Shown here: positions 19,750 through 27,569 of the stretch, one piece after another | Layout: the number at the start of each line of letters is the position of its first letter | How positions within the stretch are numbered: the stretch's first letter is position 1 | Assembly (NCBI GenBank): GCA_003989065.1 | Contig: RXIW01000040.1 | Coordinates: forward strand, 1-34,893 | Reading direction: 5' to 3' | DNA length: 34,893 nt | Source: Candidatus Competibacteraceae bacterium | GTDB lineage: Bacteria > Pseudomonadota > Gammaproteobacteria > Competibacterales > Competibacteraceae | The notes under the pieces: generated by a model | What the model saw: only the letters and a program-made list of their open reading frames with translations | Told to the model about the DNA's origin: nothing | Database searches by the model: none | Made by a program: the position numbers and the translations under genes

Positions 19750-20766
19750 TTATTTCTTCGGTTCCGACTTGCCGTCGTAACGCTTGGCCCACTCGGCCAG
19801 GATCGCTTCCCGATGGGTGGCGGCCCATTCGAAATTGTTCTTGATCATCAGTTGGGCGATGCCTTCGGGATAATTGGGCACCGGCTTGGCGATGCCCGGC
19901 ATGGCGACCACGGCATAGCCTTCGTTGTACAGCTCATTGGCCTTGCGCGACACCGACCAGTCGGCCAGTTGCTTGGCCGCTTCCAGCTTCTGGGTGCTCT
20001 TGACGATGGCGAAGGATTCCAGATCCCAACCCAAGCCCTCTTTGGGGGCGATCACCTCGACCGGCGCACCTTTGCTCTTTTCCTGCGCACCGCGATAGGC
20101 GAAGGAGATGCCGACCGGCACTTCGCCAGCAGCAGCCATCTTGCAGGGCTTGGAGCCGGAGTGGGTGTACTGGGCGATGTTGTCATGCAACGCATCCATG
20201 TATTTCCAGCCCTTGTCCTCGCCCCACATCTGCAGCCAGGCCGATACGTCGAGGAAGCCGGTGCCGGATGAACTGGGATTCGGCATCACCACCTTGCCCT
20301 TGAACTCCGGCTTGGTCAGATCGGCCCAGGAGGTCGGGGTGGGCAGTTTGGCTTTTTCCGCCTCGACGGTGTTATAGCACAGCGAGGCGATCCACACTCG
20401 CTGGCCCACCCACAGCGGCGGCTTGGCGGTATCGACATATTGTGGATCGAGCTGATCCACGCCCTTGGGCGCGTAGGGCTGGAAGTAACCCTCTTTGGCC
20501 AGCAGCTCGAGACTGGTCACCGCCAGACCCCACACCACGTCCGCTTGCGGATTAGCCTTTTCGGCCAGCAGTTTGGCGGTGATGATCCCGGTGGAATCGC
20601 GCACCCACTTGATGTCGAGGTCGGGATAGTCGGCTTCGATGGCGGACTTGAACTTGGCCAGTTCATCCGCCTCGACGGCGGTATACACCAGCAATTCGGT
20701 CTTGGCCTGGGCGGCGCAGGCCATACCGGCCAGCAGCAAAGCGCCGAACACTTTGGAAATTCGCAT
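19750..20766 (-). CDS. phnS: 2-aminoethylphosphonate-binding periplasmic protein (PhnS2-type)
   Basis: The 338-residue protein has a clear Sec signal peptide (MRISKVFGALLLAGMACAAQA, cleavage likely after residue 21) and then the extracellular binding protein family 1 fold (KTELLVYTAVEADELAKFK). Family features include DVVWGLAVTSLELLAKEGY and NPSSSGTGFLDVSAWLQMWG. It captures AEP or related aminophosphonates in the periplasm and hands them to the permease. ATG 20766 has GAGG upstream. The first gene of the import operon, it is preceded by a PHO-box-like element with a -10-like hexamer, listed separately. Iron- or thiamine-binding paralogues look similar, so the substrate relies on context. Confidence 0.88.
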   Translation of the reverse strand: MRISKVFGALLLAGMACAAQAKTELLVYTAVEADELAKFKSAIEADYPDLDIKWVRDSTGIITAKLLAEKANPQADVVWGLAVTSLELLAKEGYFQPYAPKGVDQLDPQYVDTAKPPLWVGQRVWIASLCYNTVEAEKAKLPTPTSWADLTKPEFKGKVVMPNPSSSGTGFLDVSAWLQMWGEDKGWKYMDALHDNIAQYTHSGSKPCKMAAAGEVPVGISFAYRGAQEKSKGAPVEVIAPKEGLGWDLESFAIVKSTQKLEAAKQLADWSVSRKANELYNEGYAVVAMPGIAKPVPNYPEGIAQLMIKNNFEWAATHREAILAEWAKRYDGKSEPKK

Positions 20767-20796
20767 GAAGACGCACCTCGTTGAATGGTATAGCCC

Positions 20797-20829
20797 GGAA
20801 CAAGCGCGCTGGACGCGCCGAATCGTTCC
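20797..20829 (-). promoter_or_regulatory. Stem-loop in the phnS leader
   Basis: GGAAC (20797-20801) pairs with GTTCC (20825-20829), and GCGCG (20804-20808) with CGCGC (20814-20818), around a 5-base loop. The element lies at the expected 5' end of the phnS mRNA. It could stabilise the transcript or modulate translation; no function is shown. Confidence 0.35.
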
Positions 20830-20863
20830 AATCTAACGAGGCCCCATTGCTGTTTGGTGACAG
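20830..20863 (-). promoter_or_regulatory. PHO-box-like promoter of the phnS operon
   Basis: On the minus strand CTGTCACCAAACAGCAAT reads as two 7-base half-sites with a 4-base spacer (first half 6/7 to the E. coli PHO-box CTGTCAT; second 4/7). Exactly ten bases later comes TAGATT, a -10-like hexamer at the spacing used by PhoB-activated promoters. Transcription would start near 20823. The phnW element matches this one at 13 of 18 positions. Confidence 0.5.
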
Positions 20864-20990
20864 GCGGGGGAAAGTTCTCAGCAGCAGGCTATCAAGTTGA
20901 ACATCGATCCTGTCACCTGACGGAAGAAGAGACGCAATGACGCGACACAATAGCTAGAATCCTTGTTATCATTCATCATGTCACCAAACA
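20851..20990. repeat. Three TGTCACC-core sites between phnS and sulfotransferase
   Basis: TGTTTGGTGACA (20851-20862) and TGTCACCAAACA (20979-20990) are perfect 12-base inverted copies, 116 bp apart, one beside each divergent gene. A third, inverted core, CCTGTCACC, is at 20909-20917 and mirrors the GGTGACAGG of the first site. This looks like operators for a shared regulator of both genes. Confidence 0.5.
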
Positions 20991-21002
20991 ATACACAAAA
21001 CC

Positions 21003-21854
21003 ATGCATCCTTTCCCTCGGATTCTATACGTCACCGGCCTACCCCGTTCCGGTTCGACCCTGCTGTGTCAACTACTGGGTCTGCATCCCGATCTGTACAG
21101 CACCGGCCACAGTTCGCCGCTGTGTCAAATCCTCATGCAGTTGCGCCATCAGTGGAGTGACAACGAGTTCTTACTAGCGCAATTGGATGTGGATTTCGAA
21201 CGCAGCTACGGCCGCCTGTTGAACGCTTGGCAAGGTTTCATCGCTGGCTGGTTCGCCGAAACCAATCAGCCCTGGGTAGTCGATAAGAATCGCGGTTGGC
21301 TGGCGCAGATCGAGACGGTTCAGACCTTCGATCCCGAATTTCGCATGCTGGTCTGCGTGCGTGAACTGGGCCAGATTCTTGGCTCCATCGAGGCCCAGCA
21401 CGCCAAGACCCGTTTGCTGGATTTCCCCGATCATCTGGCCAACCTGTCGCGCTACGCCCGCGCCGACAAGTTGATGGGGCTGGATGGGGTGGTCGGTGCG
21501 CCGCTGAAAGCACTGGAAAACCTGCAAGACGTCCCCGAATCCTTACAGCAGCACCTGTATTACGTGGTGTTCGAACATCTGATGCGCGAGCCGGTCGCGG
21601 TCATGCAGGACATTCATCGCTGGCTGGGGCTGCCTCCCAGCCCCTTTGATCCGAATGATTTACCAGTGCACCCACACGAGAGCGATAGCCACTATCGCTA
21701 CAAATACCCGCATCGCACCTTCGCCCAGATCCAGCCGCCCGCGCCCCATCCCGTTCCGGCCCGCATCGTCCAAGAGCTCTATAAGAATTTTCACGGCTTC
21801 TACCAAGCCTTCTATCCCGGCTTATTGCAAAACCCTAAAGCCAACGGTTCATAG
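21003..21854 (+). CDS. Sulfotransferase family protein
   Basis: The 283-residue protein has the PAPS-dependent sulfotransferase fold. The 5'-phosphosulfate loop is TGLPRSGSTLLCQLLGLHP at about residues 11-29, and RMLVCVRELGQILGSIEAQH resembles the 3'-phosphate-binding strand and helix. WLGLPPSPFDPNDL and a C-terminal helix are typical of the bacterial Sulfotransfer_3-like group. The acceptor, whether small molecule, lipid or protein, cannot be read from sequence. ATG 21003 is fixed by the P-loop position although no good ribosome-binding site precedes it. It is divergent from phnS with matching regulatory sites, so co-regulation with phosphonate uptake is possible. Confidence 0.82.
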   Translation: MHPFPRILYVTGLPRSGSTLLCQLLGLHPDLYSTGHSSPLCQILMQLRHQWSDNEFLLAQLDVDFERSYGRLLNAWQGFIAGWFAETNQPWVVDKNRGWLAQIETVQTFDPEFRMLVCVRELGQILGSIEAQHAKTRLLDFPDHLANLSRYARADKLMGLDGVVGAPLKALENLQDVPESLQQHLYYVVFEHLMREPVAVMQDIHRWLGLPPSPFDPNDLPVHPHESDSHYRYKYPHRTFAQIQPPAPHPVPARIVQELYKNFHGFYQAFYPGLLQNPKANGS

Positions 21855-21935
21855 ACGACGGCTTTGGTGGGACTATTGCGCAAGTTGCCAGACCCACTGG
21901 GGACTGCCTGCCGAGCAAACCACAGCCGGCTCACA

Positions 21936-22364
21936 CTACGGCACTGCTGGCGTCCATGGATTGAAGATCTTCACTCCGGTTGGTTGGAAATCCGCGACGT
22001 TCCGAGTTGCGACGATCAGCCCGTGAGTCAAGGCGGTTGCAGCGATAAACGCATCGCGCTCGGATCGTGGGTCAGGGACGTGCAGTCGAGCGCAATAGCG
22101 CGCGACTGCACTATCAACGGGTAGAATCCGCTCCGAGAACGCTGGTAACACTTGCTCCTCCAGCCAAATCCGCAACAATGCTCCCTGTTCCGCGTCACGC
22201 CGCTCAATCCGCAACACCCCCCATTCCAGCTCCAATACAGTAACGACCGATACGAACAGGCTCGCAACCGGAATATTCGCTGCCCAAGCGACCACATGTG
22301 GATTGGCCCTACCGGCCTTGGCCCGTCTCAGCTCGGACACCACATTGGTATCAAGTAGGTACAT
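21936..22364 (-). CDS. VapC/FitB-type PIN-domain toxin
   Basis: The 142-residue protein is a PIN-domain RNase, the toxin half of a VapBC/FitAB-like module. Acidic metal ligands are visible: Asp5 in YLLDTNVVSELR, the Glu in VLELEWG, Asp in RDAFIAATAL and Asp in ATRNVADFQ. The start is ATG 22364; its A is also the last base of the antitoxin TGA (TGATG), the usual coupling in these pairs. A GTG at 22367 is possible. Targets of such toxins are typically tRNA or rRNA sites; the target here is unknown. It converges on the sulfotransferase gene 81 bp away. Confidence 0.9.
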   Translation of the reverse strand: MYLLDTNVVSELRRAKAGRANPHVVAWAANIPVASLFVSVVTVLELEWGVLRIERRDAEQGALLRIWLEEQVLPAFSERILPVDSAVARYCARLHVPDPRSERDAFIAATALTHGLIVATRNVADFQPTGVKIFNPWTPAVP

Positions 22365-22621
22365 CACTCCAACACCGCTGGCTGGAATAGTGGACCTTCC
22401 AAACGGGGTGGCTCGAACTCGATGTCCATCGCCTCTGGCATCGCCAACAACTCGACGAGGTTCGGCTGACCACCCGTCAAGCGCTGGTACTCCTCAATGG
22501 TCAACAGCACATGCGCAGGCCGTCCTCGATCGGTGATGAAGACTGGCCCACATCGCGCAGCCTTTTTCGCCCGTGTCACATCCTGATTGAATTCCCGACT
22601 GGAAAATGTCGTGATCGCCAT
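22364..22621 (-). CDS. Phd/YefM-family antitoxin
   Basis: The 85-residue protein begins MAITTFSSREFNQDVTRAKK, the N-terminal DNA-binding motif of Phd/YefM antitoxins, followed by GPVFITDRGRPAHVLLTIEEY, the conserved strand-helix of the fold. The acidic C-terminus would wrap and block the PIN toxin. I chose ATG 22621, with GGAG and AGAG a short way upstream; ATG 22636 would add five residues. A near-perfect palindrome just upstream of the start is the expected autoregulatory operator. The first gene of the pair, it overlaps the toxin by one base. Confidence 0.88.
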   Translation of the reverse strand: MAITTFSSREFNQDVTRAKKAARCGPVFITDRGRPAHVLLTIEEYQRLTGGQPNLVELLAMPEAMDIEFEPPRLEGPLFQPAVLE

Positions 22622-22638
22622 AATCTCTTGCTCCATCC

Positions 22639-22666
22639 ATTAATATAGTTATGTTACTACATTAAT
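22639..22666. promoter_or_regulatory. Operator-like palindrome of the toxin-antitoxin pair
   Basis: ATTAATATAGT (22639-22649) and ACTACATTAAT (22656-22666) form an 11-base inverted repeat with one mismatch around a 6-base centre. It is A+T-rich, lies 18 bp upstream of the antitoxin ATG and overlaps the likely promoter. This is where conditional autoregulation by the antitoxin-toxin complex would act. Confidence 0.6.
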
Positions 22667-22729
22667 AGATCTGCACTCCATCCTCCCTCGGCAAGCAGGG
22701 ACTACTGCTGATGAGCAGCCTGCTCGGCC

Positions 22730-22785
22730 TGTTCGGCGCTTGGCGGACGCGGAAAATAGCGGGGATCAGGACAAAGCGCCGAACA
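22730..22785. repeat. 12-bp inverted repeat after the FAD oxidase gene
   Basis: TGTTCGGCGCTT (22730-22741) and AAGCGCCGAACA (22774-22785) are perfect inverted copies with a 32-base loop, 37 bp past the FAD-oxidase stop. No T tract follows on either strand, so it is a weak terminator at best. Confidence 0.45.
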
Positions 22786-22821
22786 TGAGGGCTCGGCAAC
22801 TCAGATCAGAAAGCGAGCGCT

Positions 22822-24060
22822 TCAGCCCGACGACTTGTTCGACCGGGCCTGCTCGCAGCGGCGGCGGAATTCCATGTTGAATGGATTGATCGGACCAAAG
22901 CGGTCGATCCGAAACGGAGCCAGATCGAACGGCGGCGTGCGTTCCGCCGCCAGCGCCGCAATGCTCGCCCCGACCCCGCCCGCCGTGGCGATGCCCGCCC
23001 CCGAACAGCCGGTCGCAGCGAGAAACCCGCCCAGGCCCGCAACCGCCCCCAGGATAGGCAAACCGTCCGGCGTATAGGTCGACAGGCCGGCAATGTAATG
23101 GGCAATGCCCAACTGATCCAAAGCCGGCAGGAAGCGTCGCAGCGCCGGCGCACCGCCTTCCAACGACGAGTGACCGCCTGCCTCACCCAGCGCGAACCCG
23201 CTCGACGTACATGGCAACCGGCGTGGATCGATGCTGACCGACTGGCGCTCCCGCAGCCCGAACAACAGCCCACCCAAATCCGGCCGGCTATAGGCCCGCG
23301 CATCGGGCAGAATGGTGGTGGGATGATCGGGCGGAAACAGCGGGTCCGGCGCGGTGATCCAATATTGGCTACGCACCGGCGCCATCGGCAACCCGACCCC
23401 CAGAGACGCCGCCAACAGGCCAGCCCAAGCCCCGGCGGCATCCACCACGCAGGCGGCATGAACCGGCCCCTGGGTGGTCGCGACCCCGCTGATCCAATCC
23501 CCCTGGCGCAGAAATCCCGTCACCGCAACCCCTTGCCGCAACTCCGCACCGCAGCGACGGGCAGCGCGGGCATAGGCCATCGCCAGACGATAGGGATCGA
23601 TGAAACCGTCATCCGGCATGAAGGCGGTTACGGCGTCGCCTTCCAGATTCAGCCAGGGCACGCGCCGGATGGCGTCATCCGCGGTCAGCCAGTCCACCCG
23701 CAAACCTGCCCGCTCGGCCACTCCGACCAGATCCTGCAACTCGCGCCGATGCAGCGCGCTGGCGGCGACGTGCAGGCTACCGACCCGATGCAAATCCAAC
23801 GTTTCGTCGAGTTCCGCCTCCAACGCAGCGATGTCGGCATAGGTCTGGGTAATCAAGACCATCAACGCCGTCTTGACCCGAGCGCGGGTCAGCAGCGCAG
23901 CAGCACAACTGGTCGCGGCGCAGGCCAGGATATCGCGCTCCAACAACAGCACCCGTCCCACGCCCAGCCGGGCATAGTGCCAGGCGATGCTGCAGCCGAA
24001 GATGCCACCCCCCACGATCACCAAATCCGCTTGATGACTGCCGTTCGTCGGCGCGCTCAT
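22822..24060 (-). CDS. FAD-dependent amine oxidoreductase, PbfD/PbfC-like
   Basis: The 412-residue flavoenzyme has the D-amino-acid-oxidase/sarcosine-oxidase fold. The dinucleotide loop is DLVIVGGGIFGCSIAWHYAR at residues 12-31, followed by the acidic ribose ligand in LLLERD, and a C-terminal GLSTYTPDGLPILG block contacts the flavin. DAO-type flavoenzymes that recur in phosphonatase operons oxidise AEP or its N-methyl derivatives to phosphonoacetaldehyde, and this gene fits that context. The ATG overlaps the stop of the PbfA-type gene (ATGA), so it is the last gene of a four-gene operon starting at phnW. Whether it prefers AEP or N-alkyl AEP cannot be told from sequence. Confidence 0.8.
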   Translation of the reverse strand: MSAPTNGSHQADLVIVGGGIFGCSIAWHYARLGVGRVLLLERDILACAATSCAAALLTRARVKTALMVLITQTYADIAALEAELDETLDLHRVGSLHVAASALHRRELQDLVGVAERAGLRVDWLTADDAIRRVPWLNLEGDAVTAFMPDDGFIDPYRLAMAYARAARRCGAELRQGVAVTGFLRQGDWISGVATTQGPVHAACVVDAAGAWAGLLAASLGVGLPMAPVRSQYWITAPDPLFPPDHPTTILPDARAYSRPDLGGLLFGLRERQSVSIDPRRLPCTSSGFALGEAGGHSSLEGGAPALRRFLPALDQLGIAHYIAGLSTYTPDGLPILGAVAGLGGFLAATGCSGAGIATAGGVGASIAALAAERTPPFDLAPFRIDRFGPINPFNMEFRRRCEQARSNKSSG

Positions 24061-25451
24061 GACAGCGACAGTTCTCCTTCGATTTCGGCCAGGCAGCTGT
24101 CCAGAATATCCAAGGCGTCGTCCAGTTCGGCGGCGGTGATGGTCAACGGCGGCGACAGGGTCAACACATTGCCCAGGCTGATCTTGAAACTCAGCCCGCG
24201 CGCCAAGGCCCGATACAGCACCGCTTCGGCCACCGCACCGGCCGGGGTTTTTTCCAAGCGATCGCTGACCAGCTCCACACCCAGCAACAAGCCACGGCCA
24301 CGGACATCGCCGATCGAGGGATGGCGCATCTGCATCTGGCGTAGCCGCTGCAACGCCTGCTCACCCCGCTGACGGGCGTTGTCCACCAGCTGTTCGTCCT
24401 CGATGATCTCCAGGGTGGTCAGCGCTGCCCGGCAGGTCACCGGATTCTTCTCGTGGGTATAGTGGCCGAAAGCCCAGGCCCAGCCGACGTCGAGTTCCGC
24501 CCGCGCCAGCACCGCAGCGATCGGCAATACCCCACCGCCCAGCGCCTTGCCCAATACCAGCAGATCGGGCACCACGCCATCGTGCTCGCAGGCGAACAAG
24601 CGGCCCGTTTTACCCAGACCGGTCGGAATCTCGTCGAAAATCAGCAGCGCGCCACACTGGTCGCAGGCTTGGCGTACTGCGGCCCAAAAGCCGGGGGGCG
24701 GGACATAGGGCGCGGCCCGCGCCGGCTCGGCGATAACCGCCGCCACATCGCCCTCCTGCTCCAGCACATAGCGCACGAAGCGGGCACAAGTCAGCCGGCA
24801 TAGATCCAAGCGCGGTTGACCATGGTCGTCGCAGGGATAGCCATAGGGACAGCGATAGCAGGCGAACGGCGCGACATGCTCGGTCCCCGGCAATAGCGGC
24901 CCAATCGGCCCCGAGCGGAACAACGCCTCGCCGCCGACACTGGCCGCGCCGAAACCGGCACCGTGAAAGGCGTCCCAGAATGACACCGTCTTGAAACGAC
25001 CGGTGGCGGCCCGAGCGATCTTCAGGGCGATTTCCACCGCGTCGGAACCGCCGGTCGCGAACAATACTCGCTCCAGACCCGGCGGGCTGATGGCGACCAA
25101 TCGCCGCGCCAGTTCGATGGCCGGATCGCAGGTGAACCGGCGCGGCGCGAACGGCAGTTCGTCCAGTTGCTGCTTGATGGCGGCGATCAGGCGGGGATGG
25201 CCGTAGCCGATGTGATGCGCGCCATTGCCATGGAAATCCATGTAGCGCCGCCCGGCGGTGTCTTCGATCCAGATGCCCTCGGCATGGCGGATGGCCGACA
25301 GGCAAGGGGTCGAAACCGATTGATGCAGGAAGTAACGGGCGTCTTCGGCCAGCAGATGACGGGTCCGATCGTCGAGATGGGTATCCTGCCAGGCTTGCCG
25401 CCGCGCGCTGAAATTGACCTCGCTCTCTCCACGGTCGGCGGGCGCGGTCAT
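24057..25451 (-). CDS. pbfA: Class-III aminotransferase-fold lyase, PbfA-type
   Basis: The protein, 464 residues from ATG 25451, has the class-III PLP fold. LLIFDEIPTGLGKTG carries the cofactor-ring aspartate (Asp273) and LLVLGKALGGG the PLP-binding Lys302. FWDAFHGAGFGAASVGG and GHYTHEKNPVTCRAAL are conserved blocks. Family members in phnW-phnX operons were shown to be (R)-1-hydroxy-2-aminoethylphosphonate ammonia-lyases, giving phosphonoacetaldehyde for PhnX; I assign that role from sequence type and position. A TTG at 25490 overlapping the phnX stop, with GGGGAA upstream, is a rival start adding 13 residues. A different omega-amino acid substrate is the main alternative. Confidence 0.8.
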   Translation of the reverse strand: MTAPADRGESEVNFSARRQAWQDTHLDDRTRHLLAEDARYFLHQSVSTPCLSAIRHAEGIWIEDTAGRRYMDFHGNGAHHIGYGHPRLIAAIKQQLDELPFAPRRFTCDPAIELARRLVAISPPGLERVLFATGGSDAVEIALKIARAATGRFKTVSFWDAFHGAGFGAASVGGEALFRSGPIGPLLPGTEHVAPFACYRCPYGYPCDDHGQPRLDLCRLTCARFVRYVLEQEGDVAAVIAEPARAAPYVPPPGFWAAVRQACDQCGALLIFDEIPTGLGKTGRLFACEHDGVVPDLLVLGKALGGGVLPIAAVLARAELDVGWAWAFGHYTHEKNPVTCRAALTTLEIIEDEQLVDNARQRGEQALQRLRQMQMRHPSIGDVRGRGLLLGVELVSDRLEKTPAGAVAEAVLYRALARGLSFKISLGNVLTLSPPLTITAAELDDALDILDSCLAEIEGELSLS

Positions 25452-25486
25452 GCCGCCGCCGCGCTGGGCAGGTCGCGGCGTTGCGC

Positions 25487-26317
25487 TCAAGGCTGTTCCC
25501 CGCGCGCCAGTCGCCGCTCGATCAGTTCGATGTAGGGCAGCAGATCGGCGATCGTATCGATCACGTAATGCGCGCCGCTGGCCCGCAACCGGGCATAGGC
25601 CGCCTGACGGAGCTGCTGTTGTTCGACGGCCGGCAGCGTGTCCCAGTCGTCGATGGACAAGCCGATTTCATTGCCGGAAATGGCCACGGCGATGGTCCAC
25701 ATGCCGGCGTTCAAGCCTTCCTCGATCCCCGGCACGGTGTCGTCCACCTTGACGCAGGCATGGACGGTCTCCACTTCCAGTTCGATGGCGTTCTTCAGGC
25801 TCATGTGCGGGAACGGCCGACCCCGCGGCACTTCGGTGGCGCACACGTTGCTGTCCGGCCGATAGCCCTGCTCGGCGGCAGCGGCAGCCAGCACCTCCAC
25901 CATCTCCCGGCTGTAGCCGGTATTGGCCCCGACCCGAATCCCACGAGCACGCAAGGCGGCCACCACTTCCCGACAACGCGGAATCAGGCGGGCCGAGTCG
26001 CGGATGGCCGCGATCTGCAGGGGAATGAATTCCTGATAGAGCCGATCGATGTCCGCCATATCCGGCAAAGCACCGTAGATTTCACGCCAGGCGGCGGCCA
26101 CACGCGGCAAAGCGCACAGTTGGCGGATATGCTCCCATTTCTCGGTACCCATCGGCCCGCGCGCTTCGGCCAGGCTGAGTTCGATTCCTTGCTGGGTAAA
26201 CAGGTCGGTGAAGGCTGCCACCGGGGCCAGCGAACCGAAATCCACGGTAGTGCCGGCCCAGTCGAAGATCACCGCCTGAATCGGGCCGCGATAACTGCGT
26301 TGATGGTGGAAGTACAT
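25487..26317 (-). CDS. phnX: Phosphonoacetaldehyde hydrolase
   Basis: PhnX cleaves phosphonoacetaldehyde to acetaldehyde and phosphate, the step that releases usable phosphorus. The 276-residue HAD-superfamily protein shows the nucleophile Asp19 in FDWAGTTVDFG, the Schiff-base Lys60 in GPMGTEKWEHI within the cap, GANTGYSREMVEVL as HAD motif II and KVDDTVPGIEEG as the metal-binding acidic motif. ATG 26317 has GAGGAT eight bases upstream. It lies 12 bp after phnW and ahead of the PbfA-type gene, so all three routes to phosphonoacetaldehyde encoded here feed this enzyme. Confidence 0.96.
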   Translation of the reverse strand: MYFHHQRSYRGPIQAVIFDWAGTTVDFGSLAPVAAFTDLFTQQGIELSLAEARGPMGTEKWEHIRQLCALPRVAAAWREIYGALPDMADIDRLYQEFIPLQIAAIRDSARLIPRCREVVAALRARGIRVGANTGYSREMVEVLAAAAAEQGYRPDSNVCATEVPRGRPFPHMSLKNAIELEVETVHACVKVDDTVPGIEEGLNAGMWTIAVAISGNEIGLSIDDWDTLPAVEQQQLRQAAYARLRASGAHYVIDTIADLLPYIELIERRLARGEQP

Positions 26318-26329
26318 GGCGGGATATCC

Positions 26330-27478
26330 TCAAAAGTCGCCTGGATCGAGATCCTCGGGGCGAGGCGCGCCATCGGCGATGCCCATGGCGTCCAGCGCCT
26401 CCCGCACCGCGGTCAACACGCCCTGCATCTGTTCGGCGAACAACTGGCCGATGCAGCCGATCCGGAAACTCTCCACCGCGGTCAGCTTGCCGGGATAGAT
26501 GATGAAACCCCGGTCCTTGATCAGACGGTAGAAGGCGTGGAAATCGAAGCGAGGATCGCCGGGCGAGTGAAAGGTGACGATGATCGGCGACAGCCAGCGC
26601 TCGGCCAGCAGGGTACGAAAGCCCATCGCCTGCATGCCCGCCACCAGCAGATCGCGATTGGCCGTATAGCGCGCCAGCCGACCGCCGACGCCGCCTTCGG
26701 CCGCATGTTGGTCCAATGCCTGGGCAAAAGCCGCCACCACATGGGTGGGCGGGGTGAAGCGCCATTGACCGGTGCGCGCCATATAGGCCCACTGGTCGTA
26801 CAGATCGAGGCTGAGGGAATGCGAATGGCCAGCGCAGCCCTCCAGCGCCGTCCGGTCGATCAGGGCGAAGCCAAAGCCGGGGACGCCCTCGAAACATTTG
26901 TTGGTGGAGGCCACCACCGCATCGCAGGGCAGCTCACGCATGTCGAGCGGCAGGGCTCCGAACGCGCTCATGGCGTCGATGATCAAGCGCCGGCCGTGTC
27001 GCGCCGTCACTGCGGCGATGGCCTCGACCGGATTCAGGATGCCCGAGGAGGTCTCGCAATGGACCACGGCCACATGGGAAATGTCCGGATCGGCGCTCAG
27101 GATCTCATCGACCTGCGCCGGAGTCGGCGGCCGATAGTCGCCGGTATTGAGCGTGACACAGGACCGCTCCAAGTAGTGCATGATCTTGGCCATGCGCTGG
27201 CCATATGCGCCATTCATGAGCACCAGCGCTTTGCCAGTGCGGGGCACCAGCGTCGCCAGGGTCGCTTCCACGGCGTAGGTGCCGCTGCCTTGCAACGGCA
27301 CGCAGACGCAGCGCTCTTCGGCGTGCGCCACCTGCAGCAGACGCTGGCAGACCCCGGCGGTCAACGCATTGAAGTCATCGTCCCACGACCCCCAGTCGCG
27401 CAACATCGCCTGCTTGGTGGCGAGCGAGGTGGTCAACGGGCCGGGGGTCAGCAGATAGGGTTCGCGGGGAAGTTGCAT
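26330..27478 (-). CDS. phnW: 2-aminoethylphosphonate:pyruvate transaminase
   Basis: PhnW transfers the amino group of AEP to pyruvate, giving phosphonoacetaldehyde and alanine. The 382-residue class-V PLP enzyme keeps [11 protein letters not shown] at the N-terminus, [18 protein letters not shown] for cofactor phosphate, [15 protein letters not shown], and the Schiff-base lysine in [13 protein letters not shown] at residue 194, the same number as in the Salmonella enzyme. ATG 27478 is chosen over an upstream frame extension to 27508: AGGAG precedes it and a PHO-box-like promoter just upstream would start transcription near 27507. First gene of the phnW-phnX-pbfA-FAD oxidase operon. Confidence 0.95.
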   Translation of the reverse strand: MQLPREPYLLTPGPLTTSLATKQAMLRDWGSWDDDFNALTAGVCQRLLQVAHAEERCVCVPLQGSGTYAVEATLATLVPRTGKALVLMNGAYGQRMAKIMHYLERSCVTLNTGDYRPPTPAQVDEILSADPDISHVAVVHCETSSGILNPVEAIAAVTARHGRRLIIDAMSAFGALPLDMRELPCDAVVASTNKCFEGVPGFGFALIDRTALEGCAGHSHSLSLDLYDQWAYMARTGQWRFTPPTHVVAAFAQALDQHAAEGGVGGRLARYTANRDLLVAGMQAMGFRTLLAERWLSPIIVTFHSPGDPRFDFHAFYRLIKDRGFIIYPGKLTAVESFRIGCIGQLFAEQMQGVLTAVREALDAMGIADGAPRPEDLDPGDF

Positions 27479-27514
27479 GGCGCTCCTGGAGTCAGCGGGC
27501 CTGAACATCCGCGC

Positions 27515-27548
27515 AGTGTGCCAAGCCGCTCTTACGGTTTGATGAAAG
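27515..27548 (-). promoter_or_regulatory. PHO-box-like promoter of the phnW operon
   Basis: On the minus strand CTTTCAT-CAAA-CCGTAAG (first half 6/7 to the consensus, second 4/7) is followed after exactly ten bases by CACACT in the -10 position. The box agrees with the phnS box at 13 of 18 bases, and the same CACACT at the same distance recurs before btaA. Transcription would start about 29 bases before the phnW ATG. Confidence 0.45.
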
Positions 27549-27569
27549 CCGCCTTCCCGACTGCCGCGC

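Noticed and set aside
18454..20271. A 605-codon open frame on the plus strand across the importer genes
   Set aside because: It is antisense to phnT and phnS, which have clear domains; no family resemblance was seen.
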